Shown piece by piece: positions 27,436 through 36,554 of a DNA stretch of 64,000 nucleotides (positions within the stretch are counted from its first letter, which is position 1; each line of letters starts with the position of its first letter). The position numbers were made by a program, and so were the translations under genes. The stretch covers positions 12,694 to 76,693 of the forward strand of contig JBGANK010000011.1 of the NCBI GenBank assembly GCA_044222395.1, written 5' to 3'. Source of the DNA: JAEUMD01 sp044222395 (GTDB taxonomy: Bacteria; Pseudomonadota; Alphaproteobacteria; Rhizobiales; Hyphomicrobiaceae). The notes below the pieces were generated by a model. It ran no database searches and was not told the DNA's origin. It saw only the letters and a list, made by a program, of their open reading frames with translations.

Positions 27436-27954
27436 ATGAGCAGATCCTCAACGAAGCCCGCTTTGCACGCCCGCCCTGGCGTATCTCCCGCCCGCTTGGC
27501 GGAGGCCGTCGAGCGCGCTCGCAGCATCTTTTCGGAGCGCAATTTGCGCTTCACCGACCTGCGCGAGCAGGTGTTCGCCGAGATCGCCGCTACCAACGGC
27601 GCCATTGGCGCCTATGACATTCTCGATCGGCTGTCAGTGAAGGGGACGCGGCTCGCGCCCATCTCCGTCTATCGCTCGATCGATGCGCTGCTTGACGCGG
27701 GCGTCATCCACCGGCTGGAAAGCAAGAATGCCTATTTCGCCTGCCGCCGCCACGAGCACGGCAAGCAGGGCCGGCCGATCTTCCTGGCCTGCGAACGTTG
27801 CGGCAGCGTCACCGAGGCCGAGGCGCAGTCGGTATTCGACCGCATCAACGACGTCGCTCGTGGTCAGGGTTTCGAAGCCAAGGTCAAATTCGTCGAGGTT
27901 TCCGGCGTGTGCGAGCGCTGCGCCAGCAAGTCGCTGCGAACGGGAGATGCCTAG
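27436..27954 (+). CDS. zur: Fur-family zinc uptake regulator Zur
   Basis: A 172-aa Fur-superfamily repressor: winged helix (FTDLREQVFAEIAATNGAIG ... PISVYRSIDALLDAGVIHRL) followed by a dimerisation domain. Two CxxC pairs of the structural zinc site are visible (ACERCGS and VCERCAS). Metal-binding residues lie in FACRRHEHGKQGRP. Identification as Zur rather than Fur rests on the immediate downstream znuC-znuB genes. With zinc bound it would repress zinc uptake. The stop is 1 bp before the likely znuC ATG, so zur-znuC-znuB is one transcript. A half-site-like GATATAAC lies upstream but no full Zur box was found. Confidence 0.92.
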   Translation: MSRSSTKPALHARPGVSPARLAEAVERARSIFSERNLRFTDLREQVFAEIAATNGAIGAYDILDRLSVKGTRLAPISVYRSIDALLDAGVIHRLESKNAYFACRRHEHGKQGRPIFLACERCGSVTEAEAQSVFDRINDVARGQGFEAKVKFVEVSGVCERCASKSLRTGDA

Positions 27955-27955
27955 C

Positions 27956-28945
27956 ATGGACAGGGCTCGAGCAGCGGGCGTGCCGCGTGCGGCAGAGCCC
28001 GGCGCCACGCGCACGCATGCTGCAAAGCCCCATGCAGGCTCGGCGCTGGCAGGCTCGGTGCACGCGCATACCCACGCTCCCGGCGACGCATGCTGCGGTC
28101 ATTCCCATGCGACCGCAGGGGCGCCGGACCCGACCGCCCTCGTTTCCGCGCGCGGCCTGCGTCTCGTTCGTAGCGGACGCACCATCGTCGATGCCGTCGA
28201 CATCGACTTGCAACCGGCCGAGATCGTGACGCTGATCGGCCCCAACGGCGCCGGCAAGACCTCGCTGGTGCGCTTGCTGCTGGGCCTGGAGAAGCCCGAT
28301 GCCGGCGTCATCAAGCCGCGCGCCGATCTGCGCATCGGCTACGTTCCGCAACGCTTCGAGATCGACCGCGCCCTGCCGATGACCGTATCGCGGTTCCTCT
28401 CGCTTGGTCTCGAAGTCGCGCGTGCTGACATCGAGGCGGCCCTGGCCGGCGTCGGCGCCTCGCAGGTGATCGATCAACAGTTGGCCAAGCTGTCCGGCGG
28501 CGAAGGCCAGCGCGTCGTGCTGGCGCGCGCACTGCTGCGCCGTCCCAACCTGCTCGTTCTCGACGAGCCGTTGCGTGGCGTCGACGCGACCGGCGAGGCC
28601 GAGCTTTACACGCTGATCGGCCGGCTCAGGACCGAGCGCGGCTTTGGCGTGCTGCTCGTCAGTCACGATCTGCATGTCGTCATGGCCGCCAGCGATCGCG
28701 TGCTCTGTCTCAACCGCCACGTCTGCTGCTCGGGTGTGCCGATGGCGGTCGCCAAACACCCCGAATACGTGCGGCTGTTCGGTGCCGAGGTTGCGCGCGC
28801 CTTCGCCATCTACGAGCATCACCACGACCACGCCCACGATCTGGCTGGCCGCCCGCTGCCCGAAGCGAACGATCACGGCGATGCCGCCGCGGCCGACGCC
28901 GCTGATCACGATCCCGCCACACGCACCGGCGGACAAGGAGATTGA
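27956..28945 (+). CDS. znuC: Zinc ABC transporter ATP-binding protein ZnuC with His-rich ends
   Basis: ZnuC energises high-affinity zinc import with ZnuB and periplasmic ZnuA. Walker A (GPNGAGKTS), signature (LSGGEGQRVVLARAL), Walker B (LLVLDEPLRGVD) and H-loop (LLVSHDLHVV) are intact. At 329 aa it is about 75 residues longer than the typical 250. It has a His-rich N-terminal tail (HAHTHAPGDACCGHSHA) and a His-rich C-terminus (YEHHHDHAHD). These could bind zinc and tune activity, an inference from composition. ATG 27956 is likely; ATG 27947, overlapping zur, is the alternative. znuA is not in the window. Confidence 0.93.
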   Translation: MDRARAAGVPRAAEPGATRTHAAKPHAGSALAGSVHAHTHAPGDACCGHSHATAGAPDPTALVSARGLRLVRSGRTIVDAVDIDLQPAEIVTLIGPNGAGKTSLVRLLLGLEKPDAGVIKPRADLRIGYVPQRFEIDRALPMTVSRFLSLGLEVARADIEAALAGVGASQVIDQQLAKLSGGEGQRVVLARALLRRPNLLVLDEPLRGVDATGEAELYTLIGRLRTERGFGVLLVSHDLHVVMAASDRVLCLNRHVCCSGVPMAVAKHPEYVRLFGAEVARAFAIYEHHHDHAHDLAGRPLPEANDHGDAAAADAADHDPATRTGGQGD

Positions 28946-28946
28946 C

Positions 28947-29747
28947 GTGCTCGAGCCGTTCTTCTTGCGCGCCTTGGCGGCGGCCCTTGGTCTGGCGATC
29001 ATCGCCGCACCCTTGGGCACGCTGGTGGTCTGGCAGCGCATGGCCTACTTCGGCGAGACCATTGCCCAGGCCAGTCTGCTCGGCGTGGCGCTTTCCATGG
29101 CCGTCGGCTCCAGCCTCACGTTGTCGGTGTTGATCGTTGCCATCCTCACCGCGCTGCTCATCCTCGTGCTGTCGCGCCAGCGCGTGCTGCCGCTCGATTC
29201 GGTGCTTGGACTGATGCATCACGGTGTGCTTGCCGCCGGCGTTATCGCCACAGCGGCATTGCGCGGGCCATCGGTAGACCTGTTGGGCTTCCTGTTCGGC
29301 GACATCTTCGCTGTGACCGCGAATGATCTCATCTGGATCTATGCTGGCGGCGCCGTCGTCCTGGCCGGCCTTTACTTCATATGGCAGCCGCTCTTGCGAC
29401 TGGCGGTTCACGAGGAACTGGCGATAGCCGAGGGAGTACCCGGCCACTACGTAAAGACGGCCTTCATGCTGCTGCTGGCCATCACCATCGCCATCGCCAT
29501 CAAGATCCTCGGCATTCTGCTCGTCATCGCCTTTCTGATCGTGCCGGCCGCCGCCGCACGTCCTTTCGCCCGAACGCCCGAGCAGATGGTGCTCGTGGCC
29601 GCTGCCGTCGCGGCATTGGGCGTCGTGGTGGGGCTGGCGATCTCCGCACGAAGCGATGCTCCGGGCGGCCCGGCCATCGTTCTCGTCTTGGCGGTCATGG
29701 CATTGGCCTCGCTGCTGCGCGCGTCCGTCGCGGGCCGCAGCGCATGA
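28947..29747 (+). CDS. znuB: Zinc ABC transporter permease ZnuB
   Basis: A 266-aa integral inner-membrane permease of the ABC-3 family (zinc/manganese uptake). About eight hydrophobic segments and the family blocks GETIAQASLLGVALS, DLLGFLFGDIFAV and KILGILLVIAFLIVPAAAA are present. No ATG lies near the expected start. GTG 28947 is preferred because AAGGAG at 28935-28940 is 6 bp upstream and the protein then begins with LEPFFLRALAAALGL like homologues. It begins 1 bp after the znuC stop. Confidence 0.94.
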   Translation: MLEPFFLRALAAALGLAIIAAPLGTLVVWQRMAYFGETIAQASLLGVALSMAVGSSLTLSVLIVAILTALLILVLSRQRVLPLDSVLGLMHHGVLAAGVIATAALRGPSVDLLGFLFGDIFAVTANDLIWIYAGGAVVLAGLYFIWQPLLRLAVHEELAIAEGVPGHYVKTAFMLLLAITIAIAIKILGILLVIAFLIVPAAAARPFARTPEQMVLVAAAVAALGVVVGLAISARSDAPGGPAIVLVLAVMALASLLRASVAGRSA

Positions 29748-29838
29748 TGATACCGCGCGAGTGGCGCCGGTCGGGCGTCTGCGCTAAGCAGGAGCCGACC
29801 CTTGCCGGCACTCAGGCTGCAAAAGCGACATTGATCCC

Positions 29839-31113
29839 ATGACACGGCCGCCTCCATCCAGTCGCGATCATCTTCGCCGCCGCTCCATACCCGTGGATGT
29901 CGGCGGCGTGATCATGGGCGGTGATCACCCTGTCGTCGTGCAGTCGATGACCAACACCGATACTGCCGACGTGGAGGCGACGGTGGCGCAGGTGGCAGCA
30001 CTCGCCCGAGCCGGCTCCGAGCTCGTCCGCATCACCGTTGATCGCGACGAGGCGGCCAAGGCCGTACCTCACATCGTCGAGAAGCTGCGTGCCCGCAATG
30101 TCAACGTGCCACTCGTTGGCGACTTCCACTACATCGGCCACAAGCTGCTCGCCGAGAACCCGGCCACCGCGGAAGCCCTCGACAAGTACCGCATCAATCC
30201 CGGCAACGTCGGCTTCAAGGCCAAGAAGGATCGCCAGTTCGGCGACATCATCGAGCTTGCTCTCAAGTACGGCAAGCCGGTGCGTATCGGCGTCAACTGG
30301 GGCTCGCTCGATCAGGAGCTTCTGACGCATCTCATGGACGAGAACGCCAAGTCGTCGGAACCCAAGGACGCGCGCGAGGTGATGCACGAGGCGATCATGC
30401 AGTCGGCCCTGATATCGGCAGATCGGGCGCGCGAGATCGGCCTCGGCGCCGACCGCATCGTTATTTCCGCAAAAGTATCGGCGGTGCAGGACCTGATCAG
30501 CGTCTACGCCATGCTGGCGGATCGTTGCGACTATGCCTTGCACCTGGGTCTTACCGAAGCGGGCATGGGATCGAAGGGCATTGTCGCCTCGACCGCGGCC
30601 ATGTCCGTACTGCTGCAGCAGGGCATTGGCGACACCATCCGCGTTTCGCTGACACCCGAGCCCGGCGGCGATCGCACGCTCGAGGTGAAGGTCGCGCAGG
30701 AAATCCTGCAGACGATGGGCCTGCGCTCGTTCGTGCCGATCGTGGCCGCGTGTCCGGGCTGCGGCCGCACCACGTCGACCGTATTCCAGGAGCTGGCGCG
30801 CGACGTCGAATTGATGATCCGCGAGCGCATGCCGGAGTGGCGCCGGAATTATCCGGGCGTCGAGACGCTCAATCTCGCAGTGATGGGCTGCATTGTGAAC
30901 GGCCCGGGTGAATCCAAGCACGCCGACATCGGCATCTCTCTGCCTGGCACAGGCGAGCAGCCGGCAGCCCCCGTTTTTATCGATGGCAAGAAGGCGATGA
31001 CGTTGCGCGGACCGCACATCGCCGAGGAATTCAAAGCGGTGGTGGAAAATTACATCGCGCGTCGTTTTGGCGCGCATGAAATTGAACGCGATAATACGGA
31101 CATTTTGGAATAG
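29839..31113 (+). CDS. ispG: 4-hydroxy-3-methylbut-2-enyl-diphosphate synthase IspG (GcpE)
   Basis: IspG converts MEcPP to HMBPP in the MEP isoprenoid pathway using a [4Fe-4S] cluster. The 424-aa protein has the TIM-barrel start (VVVQSMTNTDTADVEATVAQ), VPLVGDFHYIGH and the C-terminal cluster cysteines in AACPGCGRTTST and NLAVMGCIVNGPGESKHADI, followed by the conserved Glu. It contains the GKKAMTLRG segment typical of proteobacterial forms. It is 91 bp downstream of znuB; whether they are co-transcribed is unclear. ispA later in the window belongs to the same isoprenoid route. Confidence 0.96.
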   Translation: MTRPPPSSRDHLRRRSIPVDVGGVIMGGDHPVVVQSMTNTDTADVEATVAQVAALARAGSELVRITVDRDEAAKAVPHIVEKLRARNVNVPLVGDFHYIGHKLLAENPATAEALDKYRINPGNVGFKAKKDRQFGDIIELALKYGKPVRIGVNWGSLDQELLTHLMDENAKSSEPKDAREVMHEAIMQSALISADRAREIGLGADRIVISAKVSAVQDLISVYAMLADRCDYALHLGLTEAGMGSKGIVASTAAMSVLLQQGIGDTIRVSLTPEPGGDRTLEVKVAQEILQTMGLRSFVPIVAACPGCGRTTSTVFQELARDVELMIRERMPEWRRNYPGVETLNLAVMGCIVNGPGESKHADIGISLPGTGEQPAAPVFIDGKKAMTLRGPHIAEEFKAVVENYIARRFGAHEIERDNTDILE

Positions 31114-31120
31114 CGATTCA

Positions 31121-31139
31121 GAGCATAACAAAATGCTCG
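31121..31139 (+). terminator. Short hairpin after ispG
   Basis: GAGCAT and ATGCTC pair across a short A-rich loop just after the ispG stop. The stem is only 6 bp and no T-run follows. It also looks like the tip of the repeat B family (AGAGCAT...ATGCTC), so it may be a degenerate repeat rather than a terminator. Confidence 0.35.
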
Positions 31140-31263
31140 ATACGACTGTGTCTGATCAATCAATCTTGCGTCGTGAACGCGTCACAATTAGCTAGTCCTT
31201 ATCGGTGCAATGTTGGCGTGTATCACTGCACCTCATCCACTCTTCAGAGGGGGACATTTCAAG

Positions 31264-31977
31264 ATGTCGAAACTTCGCATTGTATCAGGAGCTATCGCGG
31301 CGCTTGCCATTAGCGCCATTTGCGCGCCTGTGTTCGCAGCCGATCTTGGTGGCCGCCCGCGCGCTGAGCCGATCGACAATTCGCCGCCGGTTCGCCTTTA
31401 TCCATGGCGCGGCTTCTACGTCGGCATCAATGGTGGCTATGCGTGGGGCGATACGGGCCAAACCATCATAAGCGATGGTGTAAACTCCGCAAACCTCGGT
31501 GCCATTGACCCGAGTGGGTTCCTTGGTGGTGGCCAGGTTGGCTACAACGCCCAGTTCGGCAATTTCGTGATCGGTGTCGAGGCTGACATCCAGGCCGGCA
31601 ATGTCGACGGCTCACTGCACCTTACCGATGGCAACAACACCTACACCGTTTCGAACGAACTCAACTGGATGGCGACTGTGCGTGGCCGCTTGGGCGTCAC
31701 CATGGATCGCGTGTTGGTCTACGGTACAGGTGGTGTGGCTTGGGCTGATATGGACATTGGACTTGCCATGAACAATGTGTCGAGAAGCTGGAGCGATACC
31801 GGCACAGGTTACGTCGTGGGTGGCGGCGTCGAATGGATGCTGCAGCCGAATTGGACGATCAAGGGCGAATATCTCTATGCCGATTTCGGCGAGGCGAAGC
31901 TGACCGGCGGCAACAACACCATCACCAACGACCAGACCTTCCACATCCTGCGCGCGGGTCTGAACTACAAGTTCTGA
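31264..31977 (+). CDS. Omp25/RopB-like outer-membrane beta-barrel protein
   Basis: A 237-aa precursor with a signal peptide (SGAIAALAISAICAPVFAAD) and an eight-stranded porin-like barrel. The repeated aromatic/glycine strand pairs (WRGFYVGINGGYAWG, GGGQVGYNAQFGNFVIGVEA, TGYVVGGGVEWMLQPNWTIK) and the C-terminal LRAGLNYKF are the hallmark of the Omp25/Omp31 family of Hyphomicrobiales. The last residue is Phe, as required for BAM-dependent insertion. It is preceded by GAGGGGGA, a strong ribosome site. Likely abundant and monocistronic. Confidence 0.93.
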   Translation: MSKLRIVSGAIAALAISAICAPVFAADLGGRPRAEPIDNSPPVRLYPWRGFYVGINGGYAWGDTGQTIISDGVNSANLGAIDPSGFLGGGQVGYNAQFGNFVIGVEADIQAGNVDGSLHLTDGNNTYTVSNELNWMATVRGRLGVTMDRVLVYGTGGVAWADMDIGLAMNNVSRSWSDTGTGYVVGGGVEWMLQPNWTIKGEYLYADFGEAKLTGGNNTITNDQTFHILRAGLNYKF

Positions 31978-32026
31978 TCGCACGCAACGCCTGCAGCGCT
32001 CATCGAGCGCAACTGACGGAAATTCG

Positions 32027-32060
32027 AATGCGCCCGTGGCCACGCCGCCGCGGGCGCATT
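32027..32060 (+). terminator. Terminator after the Omp25-like gene
   Basis: A perfect 10-bp stem, AATGCGCCCG / CGGGCGCATT, with a 14-nt loop lies 50 bp after the stop of the outer-membrane protein gene. The flanking AT pairs and GC core fit an intrinsic terminator, but only GCGTTGTG follows instead of a T-run. Confidence 0.6.
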
Positions 32061-32191
32061 GCGTTGTGTGAGGGTGCAGGGCCCAGGCGGCGACAGCCGT
32101 GTTTGCCTTTTTCCGCCAATCCCGCTTCACACGTGAGCGAACCCCACTATGCTACCCGCCCAATCCGCAGCATGAGCAAAGGTCTTCACAA

Positions 32192-33736
32192 ATGGGCGGC
32201 ATCGCCGGCGAGACGATTGTTTCACTCACCATATTCCTCGCCCTTTATTTCTACGTCATCTACCTGATCCATCATCGCGTGCGCGAGCGCCAGGCCGGGC
32301 GCGAGCACGACCTCTCCGAATATTTCATCTCCAGCCGCGACCTCGACCTTTGGACCGCCATCGCCACACTGGGCGCCACTGAGATCGGCCTCATCACCAT
32401 CGCCTACAACGCCCAGAAGGGCTTCAACGAGGGCTTCTCCGCCTTCCATATCGGCATCGCCGGATTGATCGGCTGCGCTGCTGTCGGCCTGACGGGTTTC
32501 GTCGTCAAGCCGATGCGGCGCGCCAACGTGCTCACTCTTCCGGAATACTACGGACAGCGCTTCGGCCGCGACGTGCGTATCCTGGGCGCCGCAGTAATGG
32601 CGCTCGGCGGCATTCTCAACATGGGTCTGTTCGTCAAGGTCGCTGCTCTCTTCATCATCGCCATGCTCGGGGTGAAAGCCGAGCCGCTGCTTGTCACCGC
32701 GCTGATGCTGCTGCTGGTTGCCGTCGCCGTCGCCTACACCGCATTCGGCGGCATGCGCTCCGTGGTGGCGACCGACGTCTTCCAGTTTGTCCTGCTGACG
32801 GCCGGCGTGATTGCCGCGATCGTCGCCATGCTCGCCGTCGTGCCGTTTTCAAGCGTGGTCGATGTGGTGTCGGCGCAGAAGGGAGCCGCTGGCTTCGACC
32901 CGTTCGTCAATCCGAACTTCGGCCCGGCCTATGTCATGTGGATGGTGCTGGTCGCAGGTGTCGTCTCCTCGGCGATCTGGCCGACCGCATTGACGCGCGC
33001 CCTGCTCATCAAAGAGGAACGCAACGTCACCCGCACCTATCTGATTGCCTCGGTGATCTTCATGGGCCGCATGATGCTGCCGGCGTTCCTCGGCGTCATC
33101 GCCATCGCCTACTTCGCCGGAGCAGGCGCTGCCCATGTCGGCGCGCTCGCCGCACACGGGCGCGATAGCGACCTCGTCGCCACGCCCATCATGCTCGGCA
33201 CTGCGCTGCCCGGCTGGCTCGTCGGCATTCTCGCCGTGGCGATGTTCGCCTCCTTCATGTCGACGCAGGACAGCTACCTGTTCTGCTGGTCGTCGATCAT
33301 CGCCCGCGACATCCTCGGGCCGCTCACCGGCCGCACCGACGATGCTCCCTTCCAGAAGCGCGCGACCCAGGTCGGCATCCTCCTGATCGCGCTATATGAG
33401 ATCTACTGGGGCCTAGTCTACGAAGGCGGCGAGGACATCTGGGACTATCTCGCGGTCTCCGGCTCGATCTATTTCTGCTCAGGCATCGTACTGCTCGCCG
33501 GCGGCGCCTATTGGCCGCGCGCCACGCGCCGCGGGGCTATCGCCGCCCTTGTCCTGGGCTTCGCCGCGGTGATCGCTCTGACGCCGGTCAAGACGGCACT
33601 CGGCCTTGAGCAAGTTTCGGCGCCTGTGATCGGCTTTGCCACGATCGGCCTTTCGCTGATGGGCTTCATCCTCGGCTCGTTGAGCGAGAAACCGCGCGCA
33701 TCACTTATCACTCCGGCTAGCTCCGCCGGTGAATGA
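32192..33736 (+). CDS. Sodium:solute symporter family protein
   Basis: A 514-aa member of the SSS family (LeuT-fold sodium/solute symporters) with about 13 membrane segments. The N-terminal DLSEYFISSRDLDLWTAIA, GATEIGLITIAYNA and the central signature AFGGMRSVVATDVFQFVLLT are recognisable. The substrate cannot be deduced, as related proteins carry monocarboxylates, amino acids or sugars. ATG 32192 (MGGIAGETIVS) gives a normal first helix. It overlaps the convergent polyprenyl synthase gene by 20 bp at its 3' end. Confidence 0.9.
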   Translation: MGGIAGETIVSLTIFLALYFYVIYLIHHRVRERQAGREHDLSEYFISSRDLDLWTAIATLGATEIGLITIAYNAQKGFNEGFSAFHIGIAGLIGCAAVGLTGFVVKPMRRANVLTLPEYYGQRFGRDVRILGAAVMALGGILNMGLFVKVAALFIIAMLGVKAEPLLVTALMLLLVAVAVAYTAFGGMRSVVATDVFQFVLLTAGVIAAIVAMLAVVPFSSVVDVVSAQKGAAGFDPFVNPNFGPAYVMWMVLVAGVVSSAIWPTALTRALLIKEERNVTRTYLIASVIFMGRMMLPAFLGVIAIAYFAGAGAAHVGALAAHGRDSDLVATPIMLGTALPGWLVGILAVAMFASFMSTQDSYLFCWSSIIARDILGPLTGRTDDAPFQKRATQVGILLIALYEIYWGLVYEGGEDIWDYLAVSGSIYFCSGIVLLAGGAYWPRATRRGAIAALVLGFAAVIALTPVKTALGLEQVSAPVIGFATIGLSLMGFILGSLSEKPRASLITPASSAGE

Positions 33737-34622
33737 CGAAAGCTGCCGCCTCCGCCAGCGTCGCCGCGCGCGAACCGTAGGGAGTCAGCAGTCCGACGGC
33801 CTCACGCTCCAGCGAAGCGAGCTTCGCCCGCGCTGCTTCCAGCCCCATCAGCGAGACCAGCGTCGCCTTGCCCGCGGCAGCATCCTTGGCCACAGCCTTG
33901 CCGACCTCTTCGGCCGTTCCTTCCACGTCCAGCAGATCATCCGATATCTGGAACGCAAAGCCCAGCTTATCGCCGAACGCTTCCATGCGGCTCAGGTCCT
34001 CATCCGGCGCACCAGCAAGCATCGCTCCCGCCCAGCAGGCATAGCGGATCAACGCACCCGTCTTCATGCTCTGCAGCGCGCGGATGCTCGCCAGCGTTTG
34101 GGGTGGGGCATTTGCAACTTTTTCCGCCTCCAGATCGCGCGATTGCCCGCCGACCATGCCGGCGGCGCCCGCCGCCTTGGCCAGTTCACGCACGAGTGCG
34201 ATACGGATTGCCGGTTCAGGGTGCGCCTGCTCACGTGCAATGATTTCAAACGCGAGCGTCAAGAGCGCATCGCCCGCCAGGATCGCTGTCCACTCGTCGA
34301 AGGCGTGCCAAACCGTCGGTTGCCCGCGTCGCAACGTGTCGTTGTCCATTGCTGGCAGGTCGTCGTGCGCCAGCGAATAGCAGTGGACGCACTCCAGCGC
34401 CGCTGCCGCGTCGAGCGCCGCTCCGGGCGACATTCCCCACAGCCCGGCCGTCTCGATTAACAGGAACGGGCGAAATCTCTTGCCACCGCCCAGCAGCGCA
34501 TGCCGCATTGCCGCCACCAGTCGCGGCGATGACCGCTCCGGACTCGCCAGTTCGTCCATGAGAGAAATCAGGCGGTGTTCCGTTGCGCGGGCGGTGTGGC
34601 TGAGTTTTTGCGCGAACGTCAT
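33717..34622 (-). CDS. ispA: Farnesyl/geranyl diphosphate synthase-type polyprenyl synthetase
   Basis: A 301-aa trans-isoprenyl diphosphate synthase that condenses IPP with allylic diphosphates in the cytoplasm. The first aspartate-rich motif LAHDDLPAMDND and second DDLLD are present, with GGKRFRP for IPP binding. The two residues between the Asp pairs (DDLPAMD) and the length fit the type-II FPP synthase of bacteria. ATG 34622 begins MTFAQKLSHTARATEHRLI. The gene is divergent from mtgA and convergent with the symporter. Confidence 0.93.
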   Translation of the reverse strand: MTFAQKLSHTARATEHRLISLMDELASPERSSPRLVAAMRHALLGGGKRFRPFLLIETAGLWGMSPGAALDAAAALECVHCYSLAHDDLPAMDNDTLRRGQPTVWHAFDEWTAILAGDALLTLAFEIIAREQAHPEPAIRIALVRELAKAAGAAGMVGGQSRDLEAEKVANAPPQTLASIRALQSMKTGALIRYACWAGAMLAGAPDEDLSRMEAFGDKLGFAFQISDDLLDVEGTAEEVGKAVAKDAAAGKATLVSLMGLEAARAKLASLEREAVGLLTPYGSRAATLAEAAAFVIHRRS

Positions 34623-34748
34623 CGGTGCACTAAGTAAGGGGCGGCAGGGGTGGAGCGGCGCGAACGCGCAGCAGGGTTCGGGGCAGGCGGAATTGCCGCC
34701 GAATGCGGAATTGCGCCGGATATAGCATCCGCGGCGTCGAAGGACACC

Positions 34749-36554
34749 ATGCACGACATCCCCGACGATGGCGACGCGCAAGATGGCCCTCCGGCTTCAA
34801 TCCGGCGCGACTCCCGCGACGACCTCGCCTGCCCGTGCGTAACCCCGTCCGTAACCCAGGCAAGCAACGAATTTCTGGCGCGGTTAGAGGCTGCAGCGTC
34901 AGCTTCGCCAAAAGCCGGCCGGTCCAATATCGCGCGTCAGGCGGCCGATGCCGCTGTCAGGGCTGCCCAGCCTGCGAGAATCGCCCCGCGCGTCACGGCT
35001 GCAATCTGGCCGCCGATGGCCGTCCCTGCCGTCGCGGCAACCTTCGATAGCAGCGCAGTCGCGCTCATCACCCAGGCACATTCGATATCTCCCGCCACCC
35101 CGGAGCCCCAAGGCAGTCCGAGCCCGGTTATCATCGGAGCATTTGAACTTGCTCCGGCGTCCGCACCACCAGTACCAATCGAACTTGAACAGTCGGATTT
35201 GCAGGCAACGGAACGTTCCGCTGTGCCGCAGGTGCAGTCCGGCGCAGTGCAGCTTCCGGAAATCGGTAGCGAAACGGCGCCGGCTGTGGACGAAAGCAAC
35301 AAAGAGGCTCGAACGCCACCGCAACCGGCAACCGTCGAATTGCCCGAGACGGAGCTGCAGCAGGGCGCGCCCGCCTTGCCGGCCGAACCTCAGCCATCAG
35401 CTACACCGATTGCCACTGAACCGCCGCCGCGTGTGCTTCCCATCCCACAAGAGCCGCTCGCCGCGTCCCCGTTCGCCCTGCGCCCTGGCGACGCCTTTGG
35501 CCAGATCAGGCTTGGCCCGGCAGGCCGACCGATTGCGGCGAACGAGGTCGAGTCGGAGCAGGGCGCAATCGCTGAGGAGCGCGCCAGATCGAGCGTACCG
35601 GCCAGCACGCAGGAAAGCCCGCCGCGTGTGCTGATCTCACAGCTTCAACCAAGCCCGCCGCTGCAACCGCACTCGCCGCTTTCATCGAGCCCGCCGCCCG
35701 CCTTGCCCCGCGGGCCCACAGCCCCGCCCTCCACCGCCACGCTCCATGCCGCAGCGATGGCGCCGCCGGCCGACGCGAGAGCGTCCCGCGCCGCACCACC
35801 GCTCCGCAGCGGCCCGGCTCCCGCATCGCGCGATCACCGCGCCCATGTCGAACCGGCTCGTCCGGGCTTCTTGCGCAGAACGGTCCGGCTTCTGGTGATG
35901 CTGCTCGCTGGGTGGCTTGTGCTGATGATCTCGCTTGTGATCCTGTTCCGGTTCGTCGATCCGCCGGGATCGCCGCTGATGGCCTGGCAGTGGCTGACCG
36001 GCACTCAGATTCGGCACGAATGGGTCCCGCTCGAACGCATCTCGCCCAATCTCCGCCGCGCCGTCATCGTCTCCGAGGACGGCCGTTTCTGCGATCACTG
36101 GGGCATCGATCCGCGAGAGGTCGTGGCCGCCATAAAGCAATCGCGTGATGGTGTTCCGCGCGGCGCCTCGACCATCACCATGCAGGTGGCCAAGAACATG
36201 TTCTTGTGGAACTCCAAGAGCTACTTCCGCAAGGCCCTCGAGGTCCCGCTGACCTTCTCGCTGGAGCTGTTCTGGCCCAAACAGCGAATCCTGGAGGTCT
36301 ATCTCAACATTGCCGAATGGGGTCCGGGGATTTTCGGCGCCGAGGCAGCCGCCAGGTACCACTTCGGCAAGCCGGTTGCGAGCCTCAGCCGCCAGGAGGC
36401 AGCTCTGCTCGCGGTTTCGCTCCCCAATCCCATTCTCCGCGACGCCGGCGATCCAGGTATCGGCACCTCGCGGCTGGCGCAGGCGATCGAGCGGCGGATG
36501 AGCGGCTCCGGGCGCTCGGCGGCCTGTGTCCTGCCGTCACGTCAGGCGCGATGA
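34749..36554 (+). CDS. mtgA: Monofunctional peptidoglycan glycosyltransferase MtgA with long disordered N-terminus
   Basis: The C-terminal roughly 225 residues are a complete GT51 glycosyltransferase that polymerises lipid II. They comprise a membrane helix at about 378-402 (LLVMLLAGWLVLMISLVILF), catalytic Glu in VSEDGRFCDHWGID (about 443), GASTITMQVAKNMFLW, and RILEVYLNIAEWGPGIFGAE. Normal MtgA is about 230-240 aa, whereas this protein is 601. Residues 1-375 are low-complexity Pro/Ala/Glu/Ser-rich and should lie in the cytoplasm before the anchor. The ATG at 34749 (MHDIPDDGDAQDG) is the first good start; the frame is open for 33 codons before it. A shorter start nearer the membrane helix cannot be excluded but none has a convincing ribosome site. 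Confidence 0.85.
   Translation: MHDIPDDGDAQDGPPASIRRDSRDDLACPCVTPSVTQASNEFLARLEAAASASPKAGRSNIARQAADAAVRAAQPARIAPRVTAAIWPPMAVPAVAATFDSSAVALITQAHSISPATPEPQGSPSPVIIGAFELAPASAPPVPIELEQSDLQATERSAVPQVQSGAVQLPEIGSETAPAVDESNKEARTPPQPATVELPETELQQGAPALPAEPQPSATPIATEPPPRVLPIPQEPLAASPFALRPGDAFGQIRLGPAGRPIAANEVESEQGAIAEERARSSVPASTQESPPRVLISQLQPSPPLQPHSPLSSSPPPALPRGPTAPPSTATLHAAAMAPPADARASRAAPPLRSGPAPASRDHRAHVEPARPGFLRRTVRLLVMLLAGWLVLMISLVILFRFVDPPGSPLMAWQWLTGTQIRHEWVPLERISPNLRRAVIVSEDGRFCDHWGIDPREVVAAIKQSRDGVPRGASTITMQVAKNMFLWNSKSYFRKALEVPLTFSLELFWPKQRILEVYLNIAEWGPGIFGAEAAARYHFGKPVASLSRQEAALLAVSLPNPILRDAGDPGIGTSRLAQAIERRMSGSGRSAACVLPSRQAR

Noticed and set aside
31155..31180. TGATCAATCAATC upstream of the Omp25-like gene as an FNR box
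   Set aside because: The repeats are direct rather than inverted and the 4-bp spacing is not met.
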